DNA from: Flavobacteriales bacterium
Lineage (GTDB): Bacteria > Bacteroidota > Bacteroidia > Flavobacteriales_D > Crocinitomicaceae
DNA length: 46,877 bases
Reading direction: 5' to 3'
Assembly (NCBI GenBank): GCA_003331365.1
Contig: QOQC01000003.1
Coordinates: 1-46,877 of the forward strand
Made by a program: the position numbers and the translations under genes. The notes below the pieces were generated by a model that worked only from the letters and a program-made list of their open reading frames with translations, made no database searches and was not told the origin of the DNA. Every line of letters starts with the position of its first letter. Position 1 is the stretch's first letter. Shown here in pieces: positions 1-8,713 of this stretch.

Positions 1-506
1 CGCTCACAAATTTCAATTCTTCGTTCATAATTGTCGGCTTGACCTTTTTCATCAAATGCCATAACAATAACGGCAGCGCCATACATCTTGATTATTCTGG
101 CTTGTCGAATAAATTCTTCTTCACCTTCTTTAAGTGAAATGGAATTCACAACCCCTTTACCTTGGATACATTTCAGTCCAGCCTCGATGATTTCCCATTT
201 TGAACTATCGATCATTACCGGCACTCGTGCAATATCTGGTTCAGAGGCTATTAAATTCAGGAACTTGACCATAGCGTCTTTACCATCAATCATTCCCTCA
301 TCCATATTCACATCAATAATTTGAGCACCTCCATTCACTTGATCTAATGCTACCGCTAATGCAGATTCATAATCACCTGCCTGAATCATTCGAAGAAAAG
401 CACGAGAACCAGTGACATTGGTTCTTTCTCCAATATTTACGAAGTTGCTTTCTTTGGTTACAATTAAGGGTTCAAGACCGGATAATTTAAGTGTTGCAAT
501 AGACAT
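1..506 (-). CDS. metH: Methionine synthase, second subunit (5' part: pterin-binding domain), runs off the window
   Basis: This is the N-terminal 168 codons of the folate-binding half of cobalamin-dependent methionine synthase; the rest lies beyond position 1. The translation carries the pterin-domain signatures [14 protein letters not shown] (about residues 25-38), [19 protein letters not shown] and [18 protein letters not shown], which closely match the corresponding part of full-length MetH. In the full enzyme this domain binds methyltetrahydrofolate and passes the methyl group to cobalamin. The start is the ATG at 506, which shares one base with the TAA of the upstream homocysteine-binding subunit (TAATG), so the two halves are probably translationally coupled. 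Splitting MetH into two polypeptides is usual in Bacteroidetes, so this is not a frameshift artefact. The B12-binding and activation domains are expected past the window edge but are not visible here. Confidence 0.95.
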   Translation of the reverse strand, partial: MSIATLKLSGLEPLIVTKESNFVNIGERTNVTGSRAFLRMIQAGDYESALAVALDQVNGGAQIIDVNMDEGMIDGKDAMVKFLNLIASEPDIARVPVMIDSSKWEIIEAGLKCIQGKGVVNSISLKEGEEEFIRQARIIKMYGAAVIVMAFDEKGQADNYERRIEICE

Positions 507-1489
507 TAGCTTATCATTCTTGGTTTATATTTTTTTGCTCTTTCGGCAATTTCAGAGATGTGTTCGGGGGTTGTGCCACAGCAACCTCCTATAATGTTCA
601 CCAATCCATCCTTTAAAAATACTTCAATCTGATCAGCCATCATTTCTGGTGTTTCGTCATATTCGCCAAATTCATTTGGCAGACCTGCATTTGGGTGAGC
701 ACTTACGTTGAATGGTGATGTTTGGTTCAGAATTTGAAGATAAGGTCTCATTAAATTGGCACCAAGAGCACAATTCAAACCAATACTTAGAAGTGGCATA
801 TGAGACAAGGAGATTAAAAAGGCTTCCGTAGTTTGTCCCGTTAGTGTTCTACCACTTTGATCTGTTATCGTACCAGAAACCATAATGGGAAGATTTACTT
901 CTTCTTCGTCAAATACCTTCTGAATAGCATATAATGCTGCTTTTGCGTTTAATGTATCGAATACTGTTTCAACCAAAAGAATATCTACTCCACCTTCTAT
1001 TAATGCTGATATTTGTTCTTTATATGCTGAAACAAGGTCATCGAAACTTACCGCTCTGTAACCAGGGTCATTTACATCTGGAGAAATGGATGCCGTTCGA
1101 TTTGTTGGACCGATAGACCCTGCAACAAATCGGGGTTTATCTGTAAACTCTTGAGCCACCTCTTTTGCAATTTTAGCACTTAAGAAATTGATATCATAAA
1201 CAGCTTTTTCTAAATCATAATCGGCTTGGGCAACAGAGGTTCCTGAAAATGTATTCGTTTCGACAATGTCCGCTCCAGCAGCAAAATATTTTCGATGTAT
1301 ATCCCTAATTATTTCTGGACGGGTAATTGATAATAAATCATTGTTGCCTTTCAGCGGTTTGTGATGGTTTTCAAATGCTCCTTCTCTGAAATCAAATTCC
1401 TCTAAGTCATGTCTTTGGATCATTGTTCCCATGGCGCCATCCAAAATTAAAATTCGTTTACCAATAAGTGATTCAATAGTCTCTTTCAT
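506..1489 (-). CDS. metH: Methionine synthase, first subunit (homocysteine-binding domain)
   Basis: This 327-residue protein is the zinc-dependent homocysteine S-methyltransferase barrel that forms the N-terminal module of MetH. It shows [12 protein letters not shown] near the N-terminus, ADIVETNTF (about 73-81), AGSIGPTNR (about 123-131), and the three expected zinc-ligand cysteines: C240 in GLNCALG and C303/C304 in [11 protein letters not shown]. It activates homocysteine as a thiolate for methylation by methylcobalamin bound to the second subunit. The ATG at 1489 lies 35 nt downstream of a SAM-I riboswitch, consistent with feedback by the end product of the methionine/SAM pathway. The gene ends at the domain boundary and overlaps the next subunit by 1 nt. 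A stand-alone homocysteine methyltransferase is the alternative, but the coupled pterin domain makes MetH much more likely. Confidence 0.95.
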   Translation of the reverse strand: MKETIESLIGKRILILDGAMGTMIQRHDLEEFDFREGAFENHHKPLKGNNDLLSITRPEIIRDIHRKYFAAGADIVETNTFSGTSVAQADYDLEKAVYDINFLSAKIAKEVAQEFTDKPRFVAGSIGPTNRTASISPDVNDPGYRAVSFDDLVSAYKEQISALIEGGVDILLVETVFDTLNAKAALYAIQKVFDEEEVNLPIMVSGTITDQSGRTLTGQTTEAFLISLSHMPLLSIGLNCALGANLMRPYLQILNQTSPFNVSAHPNAGLPNEFGEYDETPEMMADQIEVFLKDGLVNIIGGCCGTTPEHISEIAERAKKYKPRMIS

Positions 1490-1524
1490 ATTAAATGTAT
1501 CGAAGTAAAGGATAAAGATGTAAG

Positions 1525-1625
1525 CTTATCTTTTCGGAAGTGCCGAGTGGATTTGGCACCTTTTCATTTGAACATGCAGGTTGCCAAGGTTTCGTAGGGC
1601 CAATCCCTCCACCTTTCTTCATAAG
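1525..1625 (-). promoter_or_regulatory. SAM-I (S-box) riboswitch upstream of metH
   Basis: Read on the minus strand, the leader has the S-box core in the right order: a P1 strand CTTATG, AGGTGGAGGGATTGGCCC, GAAACC, GGCAACC, then AAGGTGCCAAATCC, CGGCACTTCC and the closing strand GATAAG that pairs with CTTATG. These match the conserved positions of the SAM-I aptamer, including the kink-turn side and the GGCAACC junction. The aptamer is about 101 nt long, and its 3' end is 35 nt from the metH ATG. No poly-U terminator follows, so control of translation or of structure near the start is more likely than classical attenuation. Confidence 0.95.
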
Positions 1626-1690
1626 TTTATTTAAAGAACGTGAGGTAAAATTAATGTATTTTAGCTCTTGAATTCAGATATCATAAGGAA

Positions 1691-2056
1691 ATGAGAAAAA
1701 AAAATCGTTTTAAAGCTGCCTATCATGGATTATGCTCAGTCTATGGAAGTGAACAAAACTTTAGAATTCATCTTTTTGCTTTTTCCCTGGTAATTTTATT
1801 AGGAGTTTTTTTTGGTCTTACCAACCTAGAATGGATTGCCATATTAAGCTGTTCTTTTTTGGTTTTAATTTGTGAGGTTTTCAATACGGCTTTAGAAAAA
1901 TTATGCGATCATATTTCTCCGAATCATGATGCCCTGATCGGAAAAGTAAAAGACATTTCCGCAGCAGCAGTATTGATTTCTTCAATAATGAGTATCGTTG
2001 TTGGAGCTTTTGTTTTTATACCATATCTGATTGAGTTATGTGTTGATCGAGCTTAA
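1691..2056 (+). CDS. dgkA: Diacylglycerol kinase / undecaprenol kinase family membrane protein
   Basis: This is a small integral membrane kinase of the prokaryotic DgkA family (121 residues, usual length). The family phosphorylates diacylglycerol or undecaprenol with ATP at the inner membrane, feeding lipid recycling. The protein has E21 in the SEQNFRIH segment, two hydrophobic helices (about 28-61), the signature CEVFNTALEKLCD (61-73; E62, N65, E69), KVKDISAAAVL (85-95) and a third helix to about 115. Sequence alone does not separate the diacylglycerol from the undecaprenol activity. The gene converges on dprA, and the last 41 nt of the two coding regions overlap tail to tail, so neither can have a classical terminator between them. 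Confidence 0.9.
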   Translation: MRKKNRFKAAYHGLCSVYGSEQNFRIHLFAFSLVILLGVFFGLTNLEWIAILSCSFLVLICEVFNTALEKLCDHISPNHDALIGKVKDISAAAVLISSIMSIVVGAFVFIPYLIELCVDRA

Positions 2057-3116
2057 ATATAGAGCCCGGAAGTGCGCGTATAATTTGTCTAAGTTCTAAA
2101 CTTAAGATGAGCTCATGTAATTGGGATACTGAAAACTTAGAAAGCGCAACGAGCATATCAAAGTGAACCCCGTCCTCTCTGTTCAATAAATTGACAATTA
2201 CAGATTCATTTTGGGTTAATTGAATTTTTGATTCATTGTTTTTCGAAGTTTTTTTCCAATTCATAAGTTCGAAAAAGTCAGCGGTATTTTCTAATAGATG
2301 CGCTTTATTTTTCTTAATTAATTCATTGCAGCCTTCTGATGAGTTTGAAAAAACAGAACCTGGAACTGCCATGACTTCACGATGATATCCGTTGGCTATT
2401 TCAGCTGTTATTATTGCGCCTCCATGTTTTGGAGATTCAATGACTATGGTTGCATGAGACATTCCTGCAATGATTCTATTTCTTTTTGGAAAACTGTATT
2501 TTGTAATCTGGTGATCAATTCCAAATTCGGTAAGTAGACCTCCATTTGTTGTCATTTTTCCAGCTAGGTTTCGATTTATTTTAGGATAAATGGTATTTAA
2601 TCCATGACCAAGTACTCCAATAGTTTGGATATTGTGTTTTAAGCAACACTCATGAACAAAGGTGTCAATCCCACAGGCCAAGCCACTAATGATTATTACT
2701 TCTTGATTTTCAAAACTCGAAATAAGCTTTTCAACCATTTGTTTTCCATAAGAAGATGCCCTTCTTGTTCCAACCACAGAGACCAATCTGCCTTGTATCT
2801 GTTTATTCCCTTTATAGTATAGGGTTATAGGGGCATCTGAACACTCTTTGAGTAAGTCAGGGTATTTGATATCATCAAAAAAAAGCGTTTGAATACTAAA
2901 TTTTTTATTGAATTCCAATTGCTTTTGAGCTTCTGCAATTGCGTGTTTACGGTTCATTTGGATAAGTCGTTTTTTACTCACCTCATAGCGTTTGGCAAGT
3001 ACACTAATGTCCTCTTCAAAAAGGATATTTAGACTCCCTATTCGCTCATGCAATTGCTTTATTGTTTGAATTCCAATACCATGTAATTTCGATGCCGCTA
3101 TTTTGTATAATTCCAT
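2016..3116 (-). CDS. dprA: DNA-processing protein DprA (Smf)
   Basis: DprA binds incoming single-stranded DNA during natural transformation and loads RecA. The 366-residue protein has an N-terminal helix-hairpin-helix-like segment (about 1-60), then the Rossmann-like core with VVGTRRASSYG, IISGLACGIDT, GVLGHGLNTIYP, LLTEFGID, FPKRNRIIAGMS and ESPKHGGAIITAEIA, and a C-terminal winged-helix segment (about 300-355) that carries hydrophobic heptads. The length is normal for the family. The ATG at 3116 is followed directly by MELYKIAASKLHGIG, a typical start. The last ten codons extend beyond the predicted winged helix and lie inside the overlap with dgkA. A possible -7 box, TATTTTTG, lies at 3158-3165 on the minus strand, although no clear -33 element accompanies it. 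Confidence 0.95.
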   Translation of the reverse strand: MELYKIAASKLHGIGIQTIKQLHERIGSLNILFEEDISVLAKRYEVSKKRLIQMNRKHAIAEAQKQLEFNKKFSIQTLFFDDIKYPDLLKECSDAPITLYYKGNKQIQGRLVSVVGTRRASSYGKQMVEKLISSFENQEVIIISGLACGIDTFVHECCLKHNIQTIGVLGHGLNTIYPKINRNLAGKMTTNGGLLTEFGIDHQITKYSFPKRNRIIAGMSHATIVIESPKHGGAIITAEIANGYHREVMAVPGSVFSNSSEGCNELIKKNKAHLLENTADFFELMNWKKTSKNNESKIQLTQNESVIVNLLNREDGVHFDMLVALSKFSVSQLHELILSLELRQIIRALPGSIFKLDQHITQSDMV

Positions 3117-3168
3117 TCGAATATGTAAAATTTTATTAGTTTCGTTATATAAGTTAACAAAAATATAG

Positions 3169-5523
3169 ATGCGTTATACCCTTATAATTCTATTTCTATC
3201 CTGTTTTAATTTATTGTTTTTTACAAGCCATTCACAAGTGACTGGAACGATTAAGGATGGACATAATGGAGAAGAATTATATGGAGTGAGAGTGGAGATT
3301 CAGGGTGGACAAAAAGCACTCTCCGATGTATCTGGTAAGTTTACTTTAAACCCAACGACCTACCCAGTATGGATCAAAGCTTCCTTAATGGGATATATGT
3401 CAGATTCACTTATGATAACAGGACCACAACCCGTTGATTTTTTGCTTTATGAGCAGGTGTTGGAAATCAAAACCGTCGTAGTTTCTGCAGGGAGAAGAAA
3501 TCAGGATATTGAAGATATTTCCGTTTCAATGGAGATACTAAAACCAGAACTTATAAACAATAAAGGATATGCGAATCTGGAGCAAGCTGTTGACCAGAGC
3601 CCTGGTGTTTATGCCATGGACGGACAAGTCAGTATAAGAGGAGGTGGAGGTTATGCTTACGGTGCGGGTAGTCGTGTATTGTTATTGTGGAATGGAATTC
3701 CCATGATGTCTCCTGATATTGGTGATGCCAAATGGAATGCCATCCCGATGGAGCAGGCTTCTCAGATTGAGATTATGAAGGGAGCCTCCTCTGTTCTTTA
3801 CGGTAGCGGAGCCCTAAACGGTGTAATTGCCTTAACAGAAAAAGAACCTAATCCTAAAGGTGAGTTAAAGGCAAAGATACAGTCTGGAATATATGATAAC
3901 CCACGGAGGTCTTCAATGAAGTGGTGGAATAAAAACCCTACGTTTCATTTGGCTGATTTATATTATGGAAAGTCATCTAAAAACTTTGGCTTTACAATTG
4001 GAGCGAATGCCTACTTGGATTCAGGTTTTAGGAAGGAGGAAAGTGAAGAAAGGTACCGACTGAATGGTACTTTTTATTTTAAACCTGAAAAAAATAAAAA
4101 ACTAAAAGCTGGTTTAAGTTACAATGCACAATATCAGGATGTTGGTGTTTTTGTATTGTGGAAAAATGACTCTATGGGTTACGAGCCGCAAGACAACACC
4201 ATTGATAGACAGAAATCCATCAGACTTAGTGTTGACCCATACGTTAAGTTATATGACAAGTATAACAATAAGCACTATTTCAAGTCTCGATATTATTTAG
4301 TAACCACTGGGAATACGGAAAATTTATATGCAAATTCTTTAGCGGAGATGTATTATTTTGATTATCAGTTCCAGAGAAATATGGGGGTGGGTAACACATT
4401 AACAGCTGGATTTTCAAATACTGTAAATCGTGTAGACAGCTGGGTATTTGGTGATCACCTTTCGGAAAATGCTGCAGCGTATGCACAATTCGAAAGCAAA
4501 TTTAAAAAAATGGACTTTTCGGCTGGTATGCGCCTGGAGTGTTATAAAATTGATACACTTGACTTTGATTCAAATATATATTTCAAATATTTGGATCGAG
4601 ATGAAGTCCTGGATTCTTTAAAAATACCCATTTATCCTGTTTTTAGAGCAGGCTGGCATTATGAGATCAACCCTGCTTCGCACCTTCGCGCTTCCTTGGG
4701 TCAAGGTATTCGTTTCCCATCAGTAGCCGAGCGTTTTGTTTCGACTTCAGTAGGCGGATTAATTATTTTCAAAAATCCAAACCTTAAGCCAGAAAAAGGA
4801 TGGGCAGCTGAAGTTGGGTACAAACAAATTTTAAAACTTGGTGAATGGAAAGGCTATTTTGATGTTTCTGGATTTATTAATCAATACAGCAATATGGTAG
4901 AGTTTACTTTTGGAATTTACAATCCAGATTCTATTGTGTTGCAGGCCTCTGATCCGGACCAGCTTGATTATATATTAAATTGGGTAGGTTTTCAGGCACA
5001 AAATGCAGAGCGTGCTCGAATTACTGGTTTGGAATTTTCTTTTAATAGCGCAGGAAAGATTGGCGATGTTGAATTGACTTCATTGTTAGGCTATACCTAC
5101 ATGAATCCAATTAGTTTAAATGAAGATTCTATATATCGAATGACTTTTTCTGATACCAGCGTAAACTTATTGAAATACCGTTTTAAACATCTTGCTAAGG
5201 TTGATGTGCAGGCAACCTATAAAAAATTCTTTGTTGGCTTTAGTTGTAGATATAATAGCTTTATGAAGAATATTGATGCTGTTTTTGAAGAGGATGTGGA
5301 TCCCTCAGAATCGGAGATTTACATTTTACCAGGATTGAGTCAGTATAGAGAGATGTATAACAAAGGTGCCTTTGTAATGGATGCCAGAATGGGTTATCAA
5401 TTTAGTGATGCAATAAAGCTAAACTTGATTGCAAACAATTTTTTGAATACTGAATATGTCTCAAGACCAGGGGATGTTCAACCTCCACGTAGTTTTATTG
5501 TTCAGCTGCAGTTCAATTTATAA
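3169..5523 (+). CDS. TonB-dependent receptor with N-terminal carboxypeptidase-like domain (copy 1 of a tandem pair)
   Basis: This is an outer-membrane active transporter of 784 residues. It has a signal peptide ending near SHSQ (residue 23), a CarboxypepD_reg-like domain (about 24-105), a plug domain (about 110-225, with SIRGGGGYAYGAGS, LLLWNGIPMM and MKGASSVLYGSGALNGVIAL), and a beta-barrel to the C-terminus ending QLQFNL. It is strongly similar along its whole length to the next gene: they share AGRR, RPEL/KPEL, IPMEQASQIE, WNAIP, GIYDNPRR and FTFGIYNP. No SusD-like partner is adjacent, so polysaccharide import is not indicated; the substrate is unknown. The gene is 55 nt upstream of its paralogue on the same strand and probably co-transcribed with it. 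Confidence 0.93.
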   Translation: MRYTLIILFLSCFNLLFFTSHSQVTGTIKDGHNGEELYGVRVEIQGGQKALSDVSGKFTLNPTTYPVWIKASLMGYMSDSLMITGPQPVDFLLYEQVLEIKTVVVSAGRRNQDIEDISVSMEILKPELINNKGYANLEQAVDQSPGVYAMDGQVSIRGGGGYAYGAGSRVLLLWNGIPMMSPDIGDAKWNAIPMEQASQIEIMKGASSVLYGSGALNGVIALTEKEPNPKGELKAKIQSGIYDNPRRSSMKWWNKNPTFHLADLYYGKSSKNFGFTIGANAYLDSGFRKEESEERYRLNGTFYFKPEKNKKLKAGLSYNAQYQDVGVFVLWKNDSMGYEPQDNTIDRQKSIRLSVDPYVKLYDKYNNKHYFKSRYYLVTTGNTENLYANSLAEMYYFDYQFQRNMGVGNTLTAGFSNTVNRVDSWVFGDHLSENAAAYAQFESKFKKMDFSAGMRLECYKIDTLDFDSNIYFKYLDRDEVLDSLKIPIYPVFRAGWHYEINPASHLRASLGQGIRFPSVAERFVSTSVGGLIIFKNPNLKPEKGWAAEVGYKQILKLGEWKGYFDVSGFINQYSNMVEFTFGIYNPDSIVLQASDPDQLDYILNWVGFQAQNAERARITGLEFSFNSAGKIGDVELTSLLGYTYMNPISLNEDSIYRMTFSDTSVNLLKYRFKHLAKVDVQATYKKFFVGFSCRYNSFMKNIDAVFEEDVDPSESEIYILPGLSQYREMYNKGAFVMDARMGYQFSDAIKLNLIANNFLNTEYVSRPGDVQPPRSFIVQLQFNL

Positions 5524-5578
5524 TAAATCATTTTTGTTTGGAACAAAAGTTTATTTTTATTCAATCTAAACCGACAAT

Positions 5579-7954
5579 ATGAAAAGACTTTTACTTTGTT
5601 TTTTACTTTTATCAATAGCCTTCAATTTGAAATCACAAATTCAAGGAAAGGTAGTTGATGCTTCTACGGGAGAACCCATTATTGGCGCAAAAATTTATGC
5701 CTCTGATGGTCAAAGAGCTATTTCAAACTTTGATGGCGACTATAACTTAGCTTGTAAGGAGTTTCCCGTACTACTTGTTGTTAAAATGCTTCAATACGTG
5801 AATGATACAACTACGATTGAGTCAAGTGGTAGATATAACATTAAGCTTAATGAGCCTGTTACAGACCTTCAAACAGTTGTGGTTTCTGCGGGACGAAGAA
5901 AACAGGCCATTGAAGAAGTGCCAGTCTCAATGGAGATTATTCGGCCAGAATTAATCGATAACAAAGGAATTACTAGTCTTGACCAAGCTATTGAACAAAC
6001 TCCAGGAGTTTCAACATTTGACGGTCAAGTGAGTATTCGAGGTGGAAGCGGGTTTTCCTATGGAGCCGGTAGCCGTGTACTTCTTTTGTGGAATGGAATG
6101 CCACTTTTATCGGGTTATGCGGGTGATACACAATGGAATGCCATTCCCATGGAGCAGGCATCTCAAATTGAAGTCATGAAAGGAGCATCTTCAGTTTTAC
6201 ACGGGAGCGGAGCCCTGAATGGAATTATTGCGCTAACAGAAAAGGAACCTGGCACGACACCCGAAACCAAAGTCAAATTGCAATACGGGATTTATGATAA
6301 CCCTAGAAGGGCATCTCTAAAGTGGTGGGACACGAACCCGATGACTCAACAAGTTGAAGTATATCGTGGTCACATGTTCAAAAATATGGGATATACGATT
6401 TCGTCAACATTTTTTCATGATGGAGGATACAAAGCAGGAGAAACTGAATACAGGGGAAGAGTTAGTGGATCCCTATATTTTCGCCCTCAGAAATGGAAAA
6501 AGGTCAAGGCTGGAATTGGATACAATTACCAAATTCAAAAAACAGGAAATTTCATCATTTGGGAGAGTGATTCTTTAGGTTATACACCTCAAGGTGGAGT
6601 TGATACAAGTAATTCTGCGTCCACCTTAACCTATAATTTAGGTCACCGACTTTTCCTTGACCCATACATTAAAATGATTGACAAGTACAATAATCGTCAT
6701 TCTTTTAAAAATCGAATTTATTATGTCAAAAATGGCATTTCAGGAACTGAAGGACAGAGCAGTGCGGCTACAATTTATTATTCAGATTATCAATTTCAAA
6801 AAGAATATGCCAACGGATTTACCTTGACATCAGGGATTTCGAATATCACAAATGTAGTTCGCTCTGAATTGGTAGGTGATCACAATTCACTAAATACAGC
6901 CATTTATACGCAAGTTGAACATCACATTGGCGATTTTGATTTTACGGCAGGTTTGAGGTTAGAGTATTTTGAAATGGATGGTGAACGAGGAGACAGTGAT
7001 TTTATGATTTCTAAAAAGGATTCAACGATTTTACCGTTTTATCCTGTTGCGAGATCTGGGTTCCACTATCAGTTGGCTGAATACACCCATTTAAGAGCAT
7101 CTATCGGACAAGGAATCCGATATCCTGCTGTAGGTGAAAGATATATTAATACAAGTGTAGGAGCGCTAAATATTTTTCAAAATCCTCAACTTAAACCCGA
7201 AATTGGTTGGGCTGCGGAATTAGGATTTAAGCAAGGGGTTCGAATTGGAGATTGGAAGGGGATGTTTGATGTTGCAGCTTTTATTAATGAGTATCAAAAT
7301 ATGATTGAATTCACTTTTGGTATATATAACCCTTTGAATGGAGCACTTTTAAATACGGACACGCCTGAAGGTTTAGAAGAGTATTTAGATCTAGAAAATC
7401 AGGGGTTTAGTATATTTGAAATGATTGGATTCAGAGCGCAAAATGCTGAGGCTGCAAGAATAACTGGTTTGGATTTTTCTTTTAACAGTATGGGGAGTAT
7501 TGGTGATGTAGAAATTGTTTCGTTAATAGGATATACATACATGAATCCGATTAGTTTGAACAACGACGCTGACTATAGAAATACTTGGTCGGATACAACA
7601 GAGAATATTCTAAAATACAGATATAAACACTTGGCTAAAGTAGATGTCGAAGTTAACTATAAGCAATATAGCTCAGGTTTTTCAGTTAGGTATGGAGGTT
7701 TTATGCGTAACATTGATAAGGTATTTGAAGAACCTATAGGTGGAACAACATATATCTTACCAGGATTAAAAGAGTATAGAGAGATATATAATAAAGGAAA
7801 TTTAGTTGTTGATTTTCGACTGGGATATAAGCTAAATGATAATTATCGACTGGGTTTTATGGTAAATAATTTATTCAATTCTGAATATACAAGCCGTCCA
7901 GGAGATATTCAGCCTCCTCGAAATTTTTCACTTCAAGTCCAAATGAAATTTTAA
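5579..7954 (+). CDS. TonB-dependent receptor with N-terminal carboxypeptidase-like domain (copy 2 of a tandem pair)
   Basis: This 791-residue paralogue of the preceding receptor has the same domain order: signal peptide (to about NLKSQ, residue 20), carboxypeptidase-like domain (about 21-105), plug (about 110-225, with SIRGGSGFSYGAGS, LLLWNGMPLL and MKGASSVLHGSGALNG) and barrel. It ends in QVQMKF with the terminal Phe typical of outer-membrane barrels. The two copies diverge most in loop regions, for example around barrel positions 330-350 and 590-620, where this copy carries extra residues. Its stop codon overlaps the kdsB start (TAATG), so kdsB is likely co-transcribed and translationally coupled. 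The ligand cannot be assigned from sequence; the lack of a SusD neighbour argues for a small ligand such as a metal chelate, vitamin or peptide, which is inference. Confidence 0.93.
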   Translation: MKRLLLCFLLLSIAFNLKSQIQGKVVDASTGEPIIGAKIYASDGQRAISNFDGDYNLACKEFPVLLVVKMLQYVNDTTTIESSGRYNIKLNEPVTDLQTVVVSAGRRKQAIEEVPVSMEIIRPELIDNKGITSLDQAIEQTPGVSTFDGQVSIRGGSGFSYGAGSRVLLLWNGMPLLSGYAGDTQWNAIPMEQASQIEVMKGASSVLHGSGALNGIIALTEKEPGTTPETKVKLQYGIYDNPRRASLKWWDTNPMTQQVEVYRGHMFKNMGYTISSTFFHDGGYKAGETEYRGRVSGSLYFRPQKWKKVKAGIGYNYQIQKTGNFIIWESDSLGYTPQGGVDTSNSASTLTYNLGHRLFLDPYIKMIDKYNNRHSFKNRIYYVKNGISGTEGQSSAATIYYSDYQFQKEYANGFTLTSGISNITNVVRSELVGDHNSLNTAIYTQVEHHIGDFDFTAGLRLEYFEMDGERGDSDFMISKKDSTILPFYPVARSGFHYQLAEYTHLRASIGQGIRYPAVGERYINTSVGALNIFQNPQLKPEIGWAAELGFKQGVRIGDWKGMFDVAAFINEYQNMIEFTFGIYNPLNGALLNTDTPEGLEEYLDLENQGFSIFEMIGFRAQNAEAARITGLDFSFNSMGSIGDVEIVSLIGYTYMNPISLNNDADYRNTWSDTTENILKYRYKHLAKVDVEVNYKQYSSGFSVRYGGFMRNIDKVFEEPIGGTTYILPGLKEYREIYNKGNLVVDFRLGYKLNDNYRLGFMVNNLFNSEYTSRPGDIQPPRNFSLQVQMKF

Positions 7955-8685
7955 TGAAAGTTATTGGTGTTATACCATCAAGATACGATTCAAGCAGATT
8001 CCCAGGCAAACCCTTAATTGATTTGGATGGAAAATCCATGATTAGAAGAGTGTATGAAGGCGTTGCTTGTTCTAAAAAAATTCACAAAGTCATTGTTGCG
8101 ACTGACGACCAAAGAATAGTTGATGAGGTGGAGTCTTTTGGCGGAAATGTCGTGATGACATCAACGAATCACAATTCAGGAACTGAGCGATGTATTGAAA
8201 TAGCAAATAATTACGATGACTTTGATATCCTCATTAACGTTCAAGGAGACGAGCCATTGGTTGACGCTAGGCAGATTGATCAATTAATAGAGTCATTCGA
8301 GGACAAGAAAGTTCAGATTGCCACATTGGCCTCTAAAAATATTTCTGGACAAGAACTTTCTAATTTAAATCGAGTCAAGGTAGTTCTGGACTCATCTCAA
8401 AATGCCTTGTTTTTCAGCCGTAGTATTGTTCCAAACAATTCAAAATTGGGTAATCAATATTCATATTTGAAACATATTGGACTTTATGCGTTTAGAAAAA
8501 CGGCATTGCATAGAATTTCCTCCATGACTTCTTGTGAATTAGAGAGAGCAGAGTCTTTGGAACAGTTGAGATGGATGTTTCATGGGGAAAAAATAAAAGT
8601 AGTGGAAACCCATATTGAGACACCAAACATTGATGTGCCAGATGATGTTGAAAAGGTTTTAAGACTATTGAAGAAATCAGATTAA
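7954..8685 (+). CDS. kdsB: 3-deoxy-manno-octulosonate cytidylyltransferase
   Basis: KdsB makes CMP-Kdo from CTP and Kdo, activating the first sugar of the LPS inner core in the cytoplasm. The 243-residue sequence has the nucleotidyltransferase start IGVIPSRYDSSRFPGKPL (residues 4-21), IVATDDQRI, SGTERC, the ILINVQGDEPL metal/nucleotide segment (about 91-101), FFSRSIVP, KHIGLYAFR and a terminal IDVPDDVEKV, all characteristic of KdsB rather than of other CMP-sugar synthetases. The length is typical. It begins inside the stop codon of the second TonB receptor (TAATG). The functional link to the receptors is unclear beyond a shared outer-membrane theme. Confidence 0.96.
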   Translation: MKVIGVIPSRYDSSRFPGKPLIDLDGKSMIRRVYEGVACSKKIHKVIVATDDQRIVDEVESFGGNVVMTSTNHNSGTERCIEIANNYDDFDILINVQGDEPLVDARQIDQLIESFEDKKVQIATLASKNISGQELSNLNRVKVVLDSSQNALFFSRSIVPNNSKLGNQYSYLKHIGLYAFRKTALHRISSMTSCELERAESLEQLRWMFHGEKIKVVETHIETPNIDVPDDVEKVLRLLKKSD

Positions 8686-8702
8686 TGATTGGATTTTCTT
8701 TT

Positions 8703-8710
8703 TAACTTTG
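8703..8710 (+). promoter_or_regulatory. Candidate -7 box (TAACTTTG) three bases before the HU/SPOR gene start
   Basis: TAACTTTG fits the Bacteroidetes -7 consensus TAnnTTTG. It ends only 3 nt before the ATG at 8714, so a transcript from it would be leaderless or nearly so. No TTG lies at the 17-20 nt spacing upstream (the nearest gives 11 nt), so the -33 element is weak or absent and the call is tentative. Confidence 0.4.
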
Positions 8711-8713
8711 AGT

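Noticed and set aside
88-324. 78-codon plus-strand frame at the left edge
   Set aside because: It lies antisense within the pterin domain of metH part 2, which has unmistakable family motifs.
506-508. Apparent frameshift splitting metH into two genes
   Set aside because: The break is at a domain boundary with a clean TAATG coupling and a good start; split metH is the normal form in this phylum.
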